The notes beneath the pieces are model-generated. The model searched no databases. It saw only the letters and a list, made by a program, of their open reading frames with translations, and was not told the DNA's origin. DNA of 64,000 nucleotides from Limnoperna fortunei (taxonomy: Eukaryota; Mollusca; Bivalvia; Mytilida; Modiolidae): the NCBI GenBank assembly GCA_944474755.1, contig OX104119.1:83704896-83768895 (forward strand), in the 5' to 3' direction. Made by a program: the position numbers and the translations under genes. This document shows, piece after piece, positions 46,972 through 56,242 of this stretch; positions within the stretch are counted from its first letter, which is position 1; every line of letters starts with the position of its first letter.

Positions 46972-48290
46972 CTATACGTCCGGGGTATACCAGCCCTTTA
47001 GCATGTCCAGTTGCCATGGCTGTAGCACTCTCATCAAATGCATCATGACTCGCCAATAAGAGAGCGTCGCATTGCAGTTTATTGGGTGGAGCCTAAAATA
47101 ATCCGGCTCGTCCCAGTCCATCTCATTACATAGTGAGAGCAGTTGAAAGCGGTCCTCCGCTTTGATTTTTGAATCGTGCGGTATTCTGCACCGTGTATTC
47201 ACATAATCCACTAAGTGCTTGACCTTTGCTGATTGGCCACATATAGTCCTGGCCAGTTCTTGTAACAATCTTCCAATTTCCCTTTGGAACTCTGGACTTT
47301 GTTTCTGCGCTTCTGTTTGTTTATCGGTCAGTAGAGGCGGCAGATTTTTTTGCACATGTTTGCGGAGTTTCCTTGTGCGGATCCCGCATCCTGGAACCAA
47401 ACAAGGTGATTCCTTACCAGATGATTTATCCGTTTTCTCCTCCTGTGATGAGGGCTGTGCTCCCCCACACGCTCCCTCCTGGCTTGTACTAGGCTTTTCC
47501 ACTGGAACTGGAATTCTTACTGGCACTGACACCCCAGTATCCCCGGGTTCAGTGTGTAGCCTCTTCCCTGGAGGGGGATTCACGTCTTCCTCCTCTTGTT
47601 CCTCCCCGGCCAATATTCATAATCACTGACATCGGACGATTCTCCGCCCGCTGGCGTATAAACTCCAGTCACCTGGATCCGACAGACTTCCTCCGTCTGT
47701 GGCGGTTCCACAATTTCCTGTGAGAGTGGCTGGTCACTCTCTGCGTCCGAAAATATACCATCCGCTACTGCCTCACTTGAAATATCCAACTAATTCGTTA
47801 TTGTTAGATCTTGCTCCCAGGGGACCTCTGGAGTACTGATCTCCTGTGTTATGGCTTCCTCCACAACCGACGACACTGTGTCCTCCACCTCGGTATCGGT
47901 GTGCACCTCCTCTTGGGTGATTTCCATTTCCTCCCGTATTCTTTCTTCCGGCGGGAATTCTATTGTTCTCCGCAACCTTATTCGTCTCGTGAAACGTTCC
48001 CTAACACTTATTCTTCTCCTTTGCCACTGTACCCACAATAAACCTGCCCTCCCATGGCCTGGGGGCGGTGGAGGTATGTCACCTCCTGCTAATAACGCTC
48101 CTCGTGGGAGTGGGGTAACGTCCCCTGCACCCATCGGATCCACTCCGATATCTACTGTGACACCTCTACCTCTTAATACAACTTCCCTAATTTCCATATT
48201 CTCTGCGATATTCTCAGCGATAGCCCCCTCTAGAGGGTGGGCACCCCTACCAATACCTGCGTAACGCAACATACTAGTCCTTTGTAAGAC
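46972..48290 (-). pseudogene. Accessory ORF downstream of integrase (env position)
   Basis: Minus-strand coding runs 48,272-47,790, then one stop, the same frame to 47,580, and a one-base shift to the final frame 47,613-46,972, about 430 codons in all. The N-terminal third is Gly/Pro/Arg-rich and the middle Glu/Thr/Ser-rich and acidic. The C-terminal part holds CLVPGCGIRTRKLRKHV, a C-x4-C...H arrangement like mollusc retroelement zinc motifs. It is followed by a helical region ending LHPINCNATLSYWRVMMHLM. There is no signal peptide or membrane segment, so it is not an obvious envelope. A strong acceptor (TTTTATCTTTCAG, ending at 48,291) precedes its first Met, suggesting expression from a spliced RNA. 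The function is unknown; nuclear or regulatory roles are possible. Confidence 0.6.
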
Positions 48291-48305
48291 CTGAAAGATA
48301 AAACA
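48289..48305 (-). promoter_or_regulatory. Candidate splice acceptor for the accessory ORF
   Basis: The minus strand reads TTTTATCTTTCAG then GTC, a pyrimidine-rich tract and AG six codons before the accessory ORF's first Met. It pairs logically with the leader donor at 55,912. Confidence 0.45.
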
Positions 48306-48419
48306 AACCTGTCAGACCTATGAAACAACACATGAGACCCGCCGTGACAACTGCAGTAGTGGTTCACTATCCACCTACCAAGTTCCTGACTATAAAAAAC
48401 TACTTTCCTGCCTACTACC

Positions 48420-48562
48420 TGACAGTTGGGACACTTATACGTATCTAATTCCTCGGCCTCCAAGCCGACAAGTTTATACATGTTAAATGATACCACTCTT
48501 TACAAGTGTCGCACTACACCATGGTGTCACCGGTGTCCGGACCTCTGCAAATACAATATTTC
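48420..48562 (-). pseudogene. PHD finger at the C-terminus of pol
   Basis: The minus strand reads KYCICRGPDTGDTMV, a stop in place of Gln, then CDTCKEWYHLTC. In a shifted frame comes TYKCPNC. Together these are the eight zinc ligands of a C4HC3 PHD finger (CxC...CxxC...HxxC...CxxC), with the Trp two residues before the His typical of histone-H3-tail readers. Gypsy-type integrases more often end in a chromodomain. The finger directly follows the integrase C-terminal region (PYVYKIKLQ). Stop and frameshift are decay. Confidence 0.75.
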
Positions 48563-48753
48563 CTATCCTTCTTAGTCTGACTAGTTTCCTCCGGTAAAAT
48601 GTCCTCTCCTCGTAGGAGTCTCTGCTGGGCTTTCTCCAGCCATGCAGGAATTTTCCGGTCCCTACATGTTTTAAGTCTATCATGATTTGTGTTGAACACA
48701 ACTTTTTGTAACTTAATCTTATAAACGTACGGTGTAATCACTTGTACAACAAT

Positions 48754-50364
48754 TCACGGTCCTTTCCACGGACTACTTAGTTTTTTGTTCTTCCCAACTA
48801 CTTGTGCTGTATCTAGCACGTATACTAGACCTCCAATCTTATATTGATGTCCAAAGATTTTAATGTCATAGTCACGTTTCATTTTGTTCTGAGTCGTATT
48901 CAAAGTATTTCTAGCAATCTCGTGAGATTTGCGAATAGCAGTTTCCAACCTTGCTATATATTCATCACTTCCTGTATACAATTTCTCCTGTCCATGCGAG
49001 AACATGAGTTCTGCCGGTTGATTTGTCTCTCTTCCTAACATAAGCTTGTTAGGGGAAAATCCTGTATTTCTATTCACCGATGAGCGTAAAGCTCCAGCTA
49101 ATTAAGCTATGTGCTCATCCCAATTGTCCTGGGAGCCATCCACAAAACAACGAACGGCGTCCATGAGGACTCTATTTTTTTCTCTCAACTTGACCATTCG
49201 CCGACGGTCTATACGGCGTTGTCCTAGCCTTATATATTCTCAACAATTCACAAACTGATTTGAAAAGTGAGCTTTCAAAGTTTCTCCCTTGATCGGTAAA
49301 TATTTGAAACGGATACCCAAACACGGTAAAAAATTCGTTCATTGCTGCTCTAGCCGTTACTTCCGCAGTCTGGGACGGTAACGGAATGCACTCTGTCCAT
49401 TTTGTAAACTGATCCACCATCATGAGTATGTACTCATTGCCATTCTTGGTCTTCGGCAACGGTCGCATAAAATCAAGATGTACACGCTCCATCGGTGCAC
49501 CCGCATGGTATTGCGTCATCTTACACTACAAATGTCACATGTCACTACAAAGTTTCTAATTTCCTTAGACATGTTGTACCAATGGTATTTCTGTTTAATC
49601 CTAACCATTGTGCGTTCGGTCCCTTGGTGACCGGCTGACGGTAACTCATGACAAAGTTCAAGTACCTCTCCCCTTAGGCTAGCAGGGACAACCAACCTAG
49701 TTCCCGCTCCCTCCTTCTTGGGATGGTTCCTCAAGATTCCTTGCTCATCTAAATAAAACATAGACTTATTTATATAATAATTCTTAGCTGCTGGTGATGC
49801 TAAAAATAGTACATTGTCCGGTGGTTCTATCTTGTCCTTGAGCCAAGTCAAGATAATCTTCAAATCTGGATCCCCAGATTGTGCTAGTTTAATTTCATCA
49901 TTACTGAATCCACTAATCAGTAATCCTCCTTCCTGTGACACGGCTGTCACAGTGTAATGATTTTCACTTTCAGTTAATATCACTGGTCGGTTACCAGAGC
50001 ATATGTCCATGCTTGTGGTAAACAAGATATTATCTGCACTTTCCAACGGTGTGTTCGATTGTTCATCATCACTGTATAATGTTATCAGTGCTGTAGCAAA
50101 GTCCTGAACAGGTTTATCTCTGCACTTCCTGTTTCTAGTCAGAGATACTGCTTCGTCAACTTCGTACGTAAATTTATTCCATGTACGGTGTGCTCTCTCA
50201 CACGTAGTACAACCTCTGCAAGGTAAGTCCGATAACTCCAGTTCAGCCTGGAAACCTGGGCATGGCACCTCACTTTCTCCTATCCGTGAAAGTCCATCCG
50301 CGTTTCCGTGGAGTCTACCTGAACGGTGTTTAATGTTCATATCATACTGACTAAGTTCTTCCAT
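48754..50364 (-). pseudogene. pol: Integrase region of pol
   Basis: The tail of RNase H (NADGLSR) is followed by an HHCC zinc domain, with HELPSAGHQG and CDIC near 49,690-49,520. After a small frame overlap comes the catalytic core, 49,519-49,172: VHLDFM (first Asp), IFTDQGRNFES (second Asp) and PSANGQVERKK (Glu). The frame breaks at 49,172 and resumes at 49,077 with SPNKLMLGRE and the GPF/Y-like SSPWKGP. The DD-35-E residues are all still visible. At least three frame changes and a stop at the core start disable it. Confidence 0.85.
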
Positions 50365-50403
50365 CCACCTTGCAAGTTGACCTTGTGGTTCCTTGAAACC
50401 TAG

Positions 50404-50649
50404 TTACCAGGTTAAGCTACTGTGGTCTGTTCTGACCGTAAAGTTCATGCCAAGCAGATAGTGTCTAAACTGCCTGGTAAACCTGATTACAGCTAGTAAT
50501 TCCTTCCTTGTCGTACAGTAACGACGTTGCTCTGGGGTCAATGCAAAACTACCATAAGCTATGACCCTTTCCCTGCCGTTCTGCACCTGAATTAGTTCCG
50601 CTCCGATAGCTTTGTCGGACGCATCCGTGTCTAGGATGTAAATGATCAT
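50404..50649 (-). pseudogene. pol: RNase H domain of pol
   Basis: It reads LDTDASDKAIGAEL (first Asp), then RRYCTTRKELLAVI (Glu) and FTVRTDHSSLTW (Asp), the standard retroelement RNase H series. It is separated from the RT connection by a one-base shift near 50,640 and ends in a stop where the frame should continue into MEELSQYDMNIKHRSGRL. Confidence 0.85.
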
Positions 50650-51658
50650 GTTTCGTCGGTAATGCCAACACTGGCGCTGAAGTCAATTTCAACTTGATCT
50701 GATCAAATGAATTCTGTTGACTCTCAGTCCATTTGAACTGCTGTTTTCCTATTACTTCATGCAATGGTCCTGCAATCTTAGAATAGTCCTTAATAAAACT
50801 GCGATGGTAATTCGCAAATCCAAGGAATTCCTTGGTACAAGTCGGTACAGGCCAACCCATAACAGGTTCAAGATGCTGTTGACCTATCTGTATACCATTG
50901 CTGGTAATTTTCATTCCTAAGAACTCAACGGAAGTTCTAAATAATTCGCACTTTCTAGGTTTCAGTTTGAGTTTATATTCCCTCAAACGCCGAAAAACTC
51001 ATTTCAGGTTTTCCAAATGATTCTCGAAATCAGATCCCAAAACTAAAATATCGTCTAAAAAAGCTAAGACAGTTTTCCATGTCAGTCCTCTCGGCACCAA
51101 GTTCATCACTCGGGCAAAAGTGCTTGGAGCGTTACAGAGTCCGAAACTCATCTTGACACATCAAATAGTCCATACTTCGTTATAAATGCTGTCTTCTTAC
51201 GATCTTCAGGTTTTATACTGATCTGCCAGTACGCACTGTTCGCATCAAGTTTAGAATACCAATAACACTTGTTTCCTGCAAGTGTATCTCTATGAGCGGT
51301 AATGGGTCTTTGACAGTGACTGAGTTTAGGGCTCTATAGTCAAGGCACCACCTGACACCTCCATCCCGTTTCCGGATAAGCACTGGAGCAGACGCCCACT
51401 CCGACGTAGAGGGTTGTATACTCCTGCATCTAACATTTTTCTGAGATGTTGTTCCTCTTCATCAACAAAACATGATGGAGTACGTCGCATTCGTTGCTTC
51501 ACAGGTTTTGCTGTACCTGTATCAATCTCATGTTCAATCTGTGTGAAATTTCCTAGATCGTAATCGTCTTTCGCAAAAACATCCCTGTACTCGTATAACA
51601 GGTGTTTAAGCTTGAACTTCTGTCCCTCGGTCAACTCTTCAGTTGATTTTTCAAACAA
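50650..51658 (-). pseudogene. pol: Reverse transcriptase domain of pol
   Basis: It starts LFEKSTEELTEGQKF after a stop at 51,659. IEHEIDTGTAKPVKQRMRR is the usual pre-RT motif. Then come a frameshift, [29 protein letters not shown] (first Asp), a shift, MSFGLCNAPSTFARVM and FLDDILVLG (the catalytic FLDD box). A TGA interrupts near 51,000 before YKLKLKPRKCELF and SVEFLGM. All catalytic motifs are readable, and at least three lesions inactivate it. Confidence 0.85.
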
Positions 51659-51661
51659 TTG

Positions 51662-52381
51662 TTATAAATACTCTGGTAAAACAACATTAGATTGATCCTT
51701 ATTTCGTATACTGTTCACCTGGCCCACCACTGGGGGTCCAGTAATAACTGATATCTCCTCAGCATTTGCTATATGCTGTCCTTTCCTAAGGATAATATTG
51801 TCCTCAGTGACATTAATAAGACATAATTCCGGTTGACAACCTGGATTACAAACTGTTCTAGCTCCTAACAGATGATCCTGTTCTACGGTTTCCACGACAT
51901 ATTCCTTACTAATATGTTCAGATTTACCACTGAGTCTCACAGCTGAGTGTGGGGGTATGACAGTTCGCCTGTCCACTGTCACCCTACATATCCTAGGTTT
52001 TGACAATTCCATTGCTCCTTTTTTCCCATAGTGCAATTGAATTGAATCACCATGCATAAACAAGATGTCCTTCCTTATATCTACGATAGCATTGTGCTTC
52101 TTAAGAAAATCTAGTCCCAGTAGCATATCATCATCGATTCGTGCTACGTGTAATGTTTCTTGCCAATTACGCAATCCTATAGCTACACTTACAGGAGCTG
52201 TCCTTTTCGCACGAATTTCAAATCCACGCCCTGCGTTGAACATGATTACGTCCTTAACCAGTTTAGGTTTCTCTCTAAACTTGTTATATATTACTTCATC
52301 CGAAATAACTGTCACTTCCGCTGCAGTGTCTACTACAGCAATGAGCGGATTCACATGTACGGTAACGGGAACTCTCAGCAT
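51662..52381 (-). CDS. pol: Aspartic protease segment of gag-pol
   Basis: An uninterrupted 239-codon minus-strand frame. Residues about 14-24 read IAVVDTAAEVTVIS, the D-T-A aspartic protease active-site loop (catalytic Asp at residue 18), and LLGLDFLKKHNAIVD near residue 87 is the second conserved block. As in other Gypsy elements the active enzyme would be a dimer. A TAA after PEYL separates it from RT. The + strand ORFs across this region are antisense shadows. Confidence 0.85.
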   Translation of the reverse strand: MLRVPVTVHVNPLIAVVDTAAEVTVISDEVIYNKFREKPKLVKDVIMFNAGRGFEIRAKRTAPVSVAIGLRNWQETLHVARIDDDMLLGLDFLKKHNAIVDIRKDILFMHGDSIQLHYGKKGAMELSKPRICRVTVDRRTVIPPHSAVRLSGKSEHISKEYVVETVEQDHLLGARTVCNPGCQPELCLINVTEDNIILRKGQHIANAEEISVITGPPVVGQVNSIRNKDQSNVVLPEYL

Positions 52382-52518
52382 AGCTGACGTCCCTAATTTT
52401 CCTATCCCTAGTGTACCATCACTAGACTGTGTATTCTTACTAAACTCTTGCTTGTTCCCTTGTTTGCTAGGGTATTTCGGTCTTTCCCTCGGGGTAAATG
52501 GCGTACCTCGGAGATCCG

Positions 52519-52654
52519 GGCAGTTTCTCTTGTAATGCCCTGGTTTGTTGTAATAAAAACATCTGTAATCATTACTTTTCTGTTCTCGCCTACTCTGTTC
52601 TGTAGGTCGATACGTGTTCGGTTCATATTGCCTACTGTCCTGTTTTCTTCCTGT
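52519..52654 (-). pseudogene. gag: Gag zinc knuckle and C-terminal gag, part 1
   Basis: The minus strand reads CFYYNKPGHYKRNC at 52,561-52,519, a CCHC knuckle in which the second Cys has become Tyr. The basic run upstream is cut at 52,654 by the TRIM. Across the TRIM the frame is in phase with GYPPR at 53,110. The open frame overlapping it at 52,408-52,626 is in another phase. Confidence 0.75.
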
Positions 52655-52658
52655 TCTA

Positions 52659-52836
52659 TGTAACAGGAGGCCTATCTGCGTTGTAGCAGGTAGTAGGTAT
52701 ATAGCCAGTCAAAATCGACTGAGCTAACGGAGTACTTCTTTAGCTCACTTGGTTAGAGGGCTGGCTGGCAACACTGAGATCCCGGGTTCGATCCCCGGTA
52801 GTGACGATGTCATTATTTCCATGCTCTACCGTTACA
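52659..52836 (+). repeat. TRIM 5' LTR
   Basis: 178 bp, TG...CA ends with inverted TGTAAC/GTTACA termini. Confidence 0.88.
52735..52808 (+). promoter_or_regulatory. tRNA-like pol III promoter in TRIM LTR 1
   Basis: TAGCTCACTTGG at 52,741 fits the A box (TRGCNNARYNGG) except at one position, and GGTTCGATCCC at 52,785 fits the B box exactly. The flanking CCGGG/CCCGG pairs form a five-base T-stem. No complete acceptor stem is evident, so it is tRNA-derived rather than a functional tRNA. Confidence 0.75.
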
Positions 52837-52927
52837 TTTAGCGCCCAACTGAAAAACACACATGGAGGATTTGTCGGTTGGTTGTGAATCATCATGAGTA
52901 TGATGATTCTTCGTAAGGGGGGAAGAG

Positions 52928-53105
52928 TGTAACAGGAGGCCTATCTGCCTTGTAGCAGGTAGTAGGTATATAGCCAGTCAAAATCGACTGAGCTAACGGA
53001 GTACTTCTTTAGCTCACTTGGTTAAAGGGCTGGCTGGCAACACTGAGATCCCGGGTTCGATCCCCGGTAGTGACGATGTCATTATTTCCATGCTCTACCG
53101 TTACA
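52928..53105 (+). repeat. TRIM 3' LTR
   Basis: 178 bp, with the same A and B boxes at 53,011 and 53,054. It differs from LTR 1 at TCTGC(G/C)TTG and GGTTA(G/A)AGG. Confidence 0.88.
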
Positions 53106-53109
53106 TCTA

Positions 53110-53900
53110 GGAGGGTATCCTGACTGTGAACCAGTTTGCTTAAACTGTTGATTATAGGGTTCAGCCCTTTGTTGTTTCAGCTGGTTCAGCTCCTTCGACA
53201 TTGCTGTCATGTTGTTTGTCATAGCTGTCATGTGGCTAGACATAGCTGCCATGTTCTGAGCTAATGTGTCCGTTATTTTCATTAGGTTCGATGCCATTGA
53301 TTTCACTTCATCCTTCAGTGAGCTAATTTGTTCCATATTACCATCTGGCTTCTTGCCATAGACCCGTATTTTAACTCGTTCATCGTCCGTAACCATAGGG
53401 CTACCATAGTTCACTGTTGTATCAGCTTGAGTAGCATCGATTGCTTTACTTGTCTCTTGAAAGTACTTTATAATGTCCAATGCTTCATCCAATGTCTTGG
53501 GTCGAGCATGACAAGCATGTTTCGCTGCTTGCTAATCCATACATTCTTGACAAAAACGGTCAATTACGGTCTGATTGACAAACTCTTCAGGCACTCCCGA
53601 GAAGGCTCTTACTGCTAAAAGCTGTAATCGGTCGGCCCATTCATCCAAACTATCGTCTTTCCTCTGAGCACTATTGTTGAACTCTGCTCTCAATGTTTGC
53701 GGTAACTCCTGGTACCCAAAACGTTTTTCAATTTTACGGATTACCTTCTCATAGGTAATGTCTGGATCCTGATCAAGCAATAAAGTGTATGACACTTGCT
53801 TCATTTTCAAGGCACCAACAGACTCCGTTTTTCCTGGTCTGTCAGTCTGTTGACTGTTGAATATTCCTGGAACTTCCGGAAGAATGATCGCCATGCTGCT
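53110..53900 (-). pseudogene. gag: Gag core and coiled-coil, part 2
   Basis: From 53,894 the frame reads on through YEKVIRKIEKRFGYQELPQT and SLDEWADRLQLLA to FCQEC, a typical Gypsy gag (capsid C-terminal-like) series. One stop follows at about 53,532. The same frame then continues LDEALDIIKYFQETSKAID (53,492) and a Met/Asn-rich heptad region (SHMTAMTNNMTAMSKELNQL) predicted to be a coiled coil. It ends SQSGYPPR at the TRIM insertion. Confidence 0.75.
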
Positions 53901-54745
53901 TTATTCTTTCCTGTGAATTTCAAATTTTTCGGTGTTTGCAACGTTCTCGTCTGAGACTTAGGGTTCCTACCCCTGAGGTATCTACGCAGTAAATCTTCCG
54001 ATGAAGAACCTCTCACCTGTCTATACTGTTGTGACATACGACTAGGCCTTTCCTGTTTACTATCTGTATCCATTCTAACTATACTAGACGGTGCTCCTTG
54101 CACGGACATTTCCTCAAAAGGTATCGACGTCGGTGGAGTATAATACTCTACTACTGAAGTACTATGTGATCTGGGAATGGGGTTCACACCATGTCCCTGT
54201 TGTATTATTCCCTGTACGCATTGGCCTAATCTTCCTCCTTGTTGATAGAGGTGTTCATGTTCCCTTTGTAATTTAGCAACCTTTTGTTGTAACTGTAAAT
54301 ATTCATGCTCCAGGTTCCAATACTGATCCTGTAATTGTTTCCTTTCAGTATACAAATGTTCACGTTGAGCCTCTTGTTCCAGCAACGATTGCTGCTCAGG
54401 CGCCCTTTGTTGACTTTTTCGATCAACAAATGATGCTAACTGTTCTACCCTTCCTGGTAGCTGTTGTTGTTGTTGTTGATTTTTTCGGTCACACAACATG
54501 TCTTGTTGAACATGAATTACTGACTGTTGGTAACTTGGTAGTTCAAAATACCTCTGTTGACGGTCTTCAACATCCTGTTGACGTGTTCTCTCAACATAAA
54601 AATCTTGTTGCTCCTGTTGTTGATCAACGACTATCTGTGGTTGTTGCTGAAATCCAACTTTTTGTTGTCTTGGTTGAATGCCAGGTGTTTGTTGAGGCAG
54701 TTGTTGACGGTGTTGTTCTAGTTGATCACTAATGACATGTTGCAT
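53807..54745 (-). pseudogene. gag: Gln-rich and coiled-coil gag segment
   Basis: A 312-codon minus-strand frame. The first ~140 residues are Gln-rich repeats, then QLQDQYWNLEHEYLQLQQKV forms a long coiled coil. A Ser/Arg-rich linker follows, and finally LKFTGKNKAAWRSFFRKFQE, the start of the gag core. A one-base shift near 53,880 leads to the next piece. The frame also differs from the preceding Gln-rich ORF, so an indel lies near 54,730. Confidence 0.7.
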
Positions 54746-55278
54746 TTGTTGAAATGGTCGTTCGACAAACGTGGTTGTTGTTGACTTGGTCCGTCTATAT
54801 TCGACTGTTGTTGATAAGGTCTATCCACATACATGTCTTGTTGTAGTTGTTGACTTGGTCTATCAACAAATAAATGCTGTTGAAACGGTTGTTGACTTGA
54901 TCTGTCAACCACAATCGCTTGTTGAATCTCAAGTTCACGACTTGGTCGGTCACCAAATATCGGTTGAAACATATGTTGATGTTGTTGACTTGGTCGGTCC
55001 ATCATCATTTGTTGTTGTTGAACTTGTTGATGCATTGGCTGGTCACCAAACATGTACGGTTGTGGTTGTTGACATGGTCTATCAACGGTTGTGTGTTGTT
55101 GAAACTGTTGTTGATGTTGTCGATCAACAACTGTGTCCTGTTGCGGTTGTTGACTTATTCGGTCAACAAGTGAATGTTGTTGTTGAAGTTGTTGACATGG
55201 TCGGTCAACGGTTGGTTGTTGTTGTTCAAATGATAGACTCAGTTGGTCCTCAAGCGTATCATATTGTTGGCTGAGCAT
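54746..55278 (-). pseudogene. gag: DRPxQQ repeat region of gag
   Basis: The minus strand encodes about a dozen irregular repeats of 15-20 residues around (V)DRPxQQxQQ, for example TVDRPCQQPQ and MMDRPSQQHQ. The repeats are visible at DNA level as TTGTTG-rich + strand sequence. Such low-complexity Gln repeats are unusual in gag and suggest self-association. The + strand frames here (Val-rich) are antisense shadows. Confidence 0.75.
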
Positions 55279-55325
55279 ACCAACAAACGGTGTTGATGTG
55301 TACGGTTGATCAACTATATCCTGCT

Positions 55326-55726
55326 TTAACTCACGATACGGTGTGTCGTACGAATTGCCACTATAGTTTCAAGTTCTTGTTTAATAATCCTATCAAGAAA
55401 GCCTTGATCAATGTTCCCTATATTAAACTCCCTACATTTTTCCAATGTATGTTTATCCACTTGAAAGTTTAACGCAAATATGGCATCTGCACATTCTTGT
55501 TCAGTTTGCAAAATAGTTTTATACAACTCCGCACCTTCCTGTGTGAGATTTGATGTATCGAACGGTTCAGGCCAGCGCACTGACTCTTAAAACTATTGTC
55601 TCTTGGTACTAAAATATTCTGCGCTGTAGCAGTTCCTACTCCTGGTAACAACAACAATTGTTTATACTCACAACTATTAATATCAACTTTGGGATACAAG
55701 ACACCCTTCCTGACTACACTAGACAT
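55326..55726 (-). pseudogene. gag: Gag N-terminus with helix-hairpin-helix motif
   Basis: It starts MSSVVRKGVLYPKVDINSC at 55,726. Residues about 15-40 read DINSCEYKQLLLLPGVGTAT then AQNIL, matching the helix-hairpin-helix pattern (INxAxxxxLxxLPGIGxxxAxxIL) of ComEA/RuvA-type DNA-binding modules. After RDNSFKSQ a one-base shift near 55,580 moves to a frame reading MRWPEPFD and LYKTILQTEQECADAIF, which continues to 55,326. The hairpin Gly residues are intact. Confidence 0.7.
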
Positions 55727-55904
55727 TTCTGACTGACAACTAACACTGGGGGTAAATAAACTGAAAACTTCCGAAAAACTACTGGAATCACACGAAATAA
55801 CCTTCCGATAACTAAATCAACATAACACAGCCTTACTCTAACTAAATCGATCACGATTTTACTGTGATCTACTATAAAATCGTACAAAATCAAAATGTAA
55901 ACAA

Positions 55905-55916
55905 ACACTTACCTTG
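55905..55916 (-). promoter_or_regulatory. Candidate splice donor in the leader
   Basis: The minus strand reads ACAAG/GTAAGTGT, a full-consensus 5' splice site lying between the 5' LTR and the gag start. It would allow gag-pol skipping to the acceptor at 48,291. Confidence 0.45.
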
Positions 55917-56224
55917 TTTCCGGTTTGCAATACACACTGGTGTATTCCCCACAATCCAATTTCCGGTACGTCGACCTTGGATTACACAATAAACGTGTGC
56001 CAGACTCAACTAATAGCAACCTTCGCTTCAAAAATGAAAAAGTTTTCAAACCCCAAAACAACCTTCGAAAACTACTAAAAAGTATAAAACGGTTGTCACG
56101 ACAGTCTTCTACATACACAAAAATTGCAATAACATGCACAAAAATGAAAATCCCTGTTTTTCCCAACAGGTTCCTATCAGGGCTACACAGCCTCCCGCTT
56201 CGACTTTTAACATTAAAGTTAACC

Positions 56225-56241
56225 AAATATCCTCGTCGCCA
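56225..56241 (-). other. Primer-binding site
   Basis: TGGCGACGAGGATATTT begins one base after the 5' LTR on the minus strand. A leading TGG matches the CCA end of a tRNA; the tRNA was not identified. Confidence 0.7.
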
Positions 56242-56242
56242 A

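Larger units (their letters stand above)
52659..53105 (+). mobile_element. TRIM (miniature LTR retrotransposon) with tRNA-like promoter in each LTR
   Basis: Two 178-bp direct repeats (TGTAACAGG...CCGTTACA), differing at two positions, enclose 91 bp. The 91 bp begin with a primer-binding-like GCGCCCAACTG and end in a polypurine tract (AAGGGGGGAAGAG). A 4-bp duplication TCTA flanks it (52,655-52,658 and 53,106-53,109). It has no coding capacity. Each LTR contains a tRNA-like stretch with consensus A and B boxes. This resembles the plan of plant Cassandra TRIMs, which carry 5S rRNA promoters, but with a tRNA-type promoter. It is inserted in gag of the Gypsy element. Confidence 0.88.

Noticed and set aside
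47219..48264. + strand ORFs opposite the accessory ORF
   Set aside because: They are Ser/Thr/Pro-rich shadows. The minus frame has the zinc-like motif and fits the element's orientation.
46972..48290. Envelope gene of an errantivirus-like element
   Set aside because: There is no signal peptide, membrane segment or fusion-peptide-like stretch; the composition is charged and Pro-rich.
52065..52535. 156-codon + strand ORF
   Set aside because: It is antisense to the protease frame, which has clear DTA and LLGLDFL motifs.
52741..52808. A genuine tRNA gene (twice, 270 bp apart)
   Set aside because: The A and B boxes are good, but no complete acceptor stem or anticodon arm could be paired, and both copies lie inside LTR-like direct repeats.
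54430..55274. Val-rich + strand ORFs
   Set aside because: They are antisense shadows of the Gln-rich gag repeats; CAA/CAG codons read as TTG/GTT on the other strand.
55581..55726. Bacterial ComEA contamination
   Set aside because: The helix-hairpin-helix lies in frame at the start of a gag within a complete LTR element with eukaryotic surroundings.
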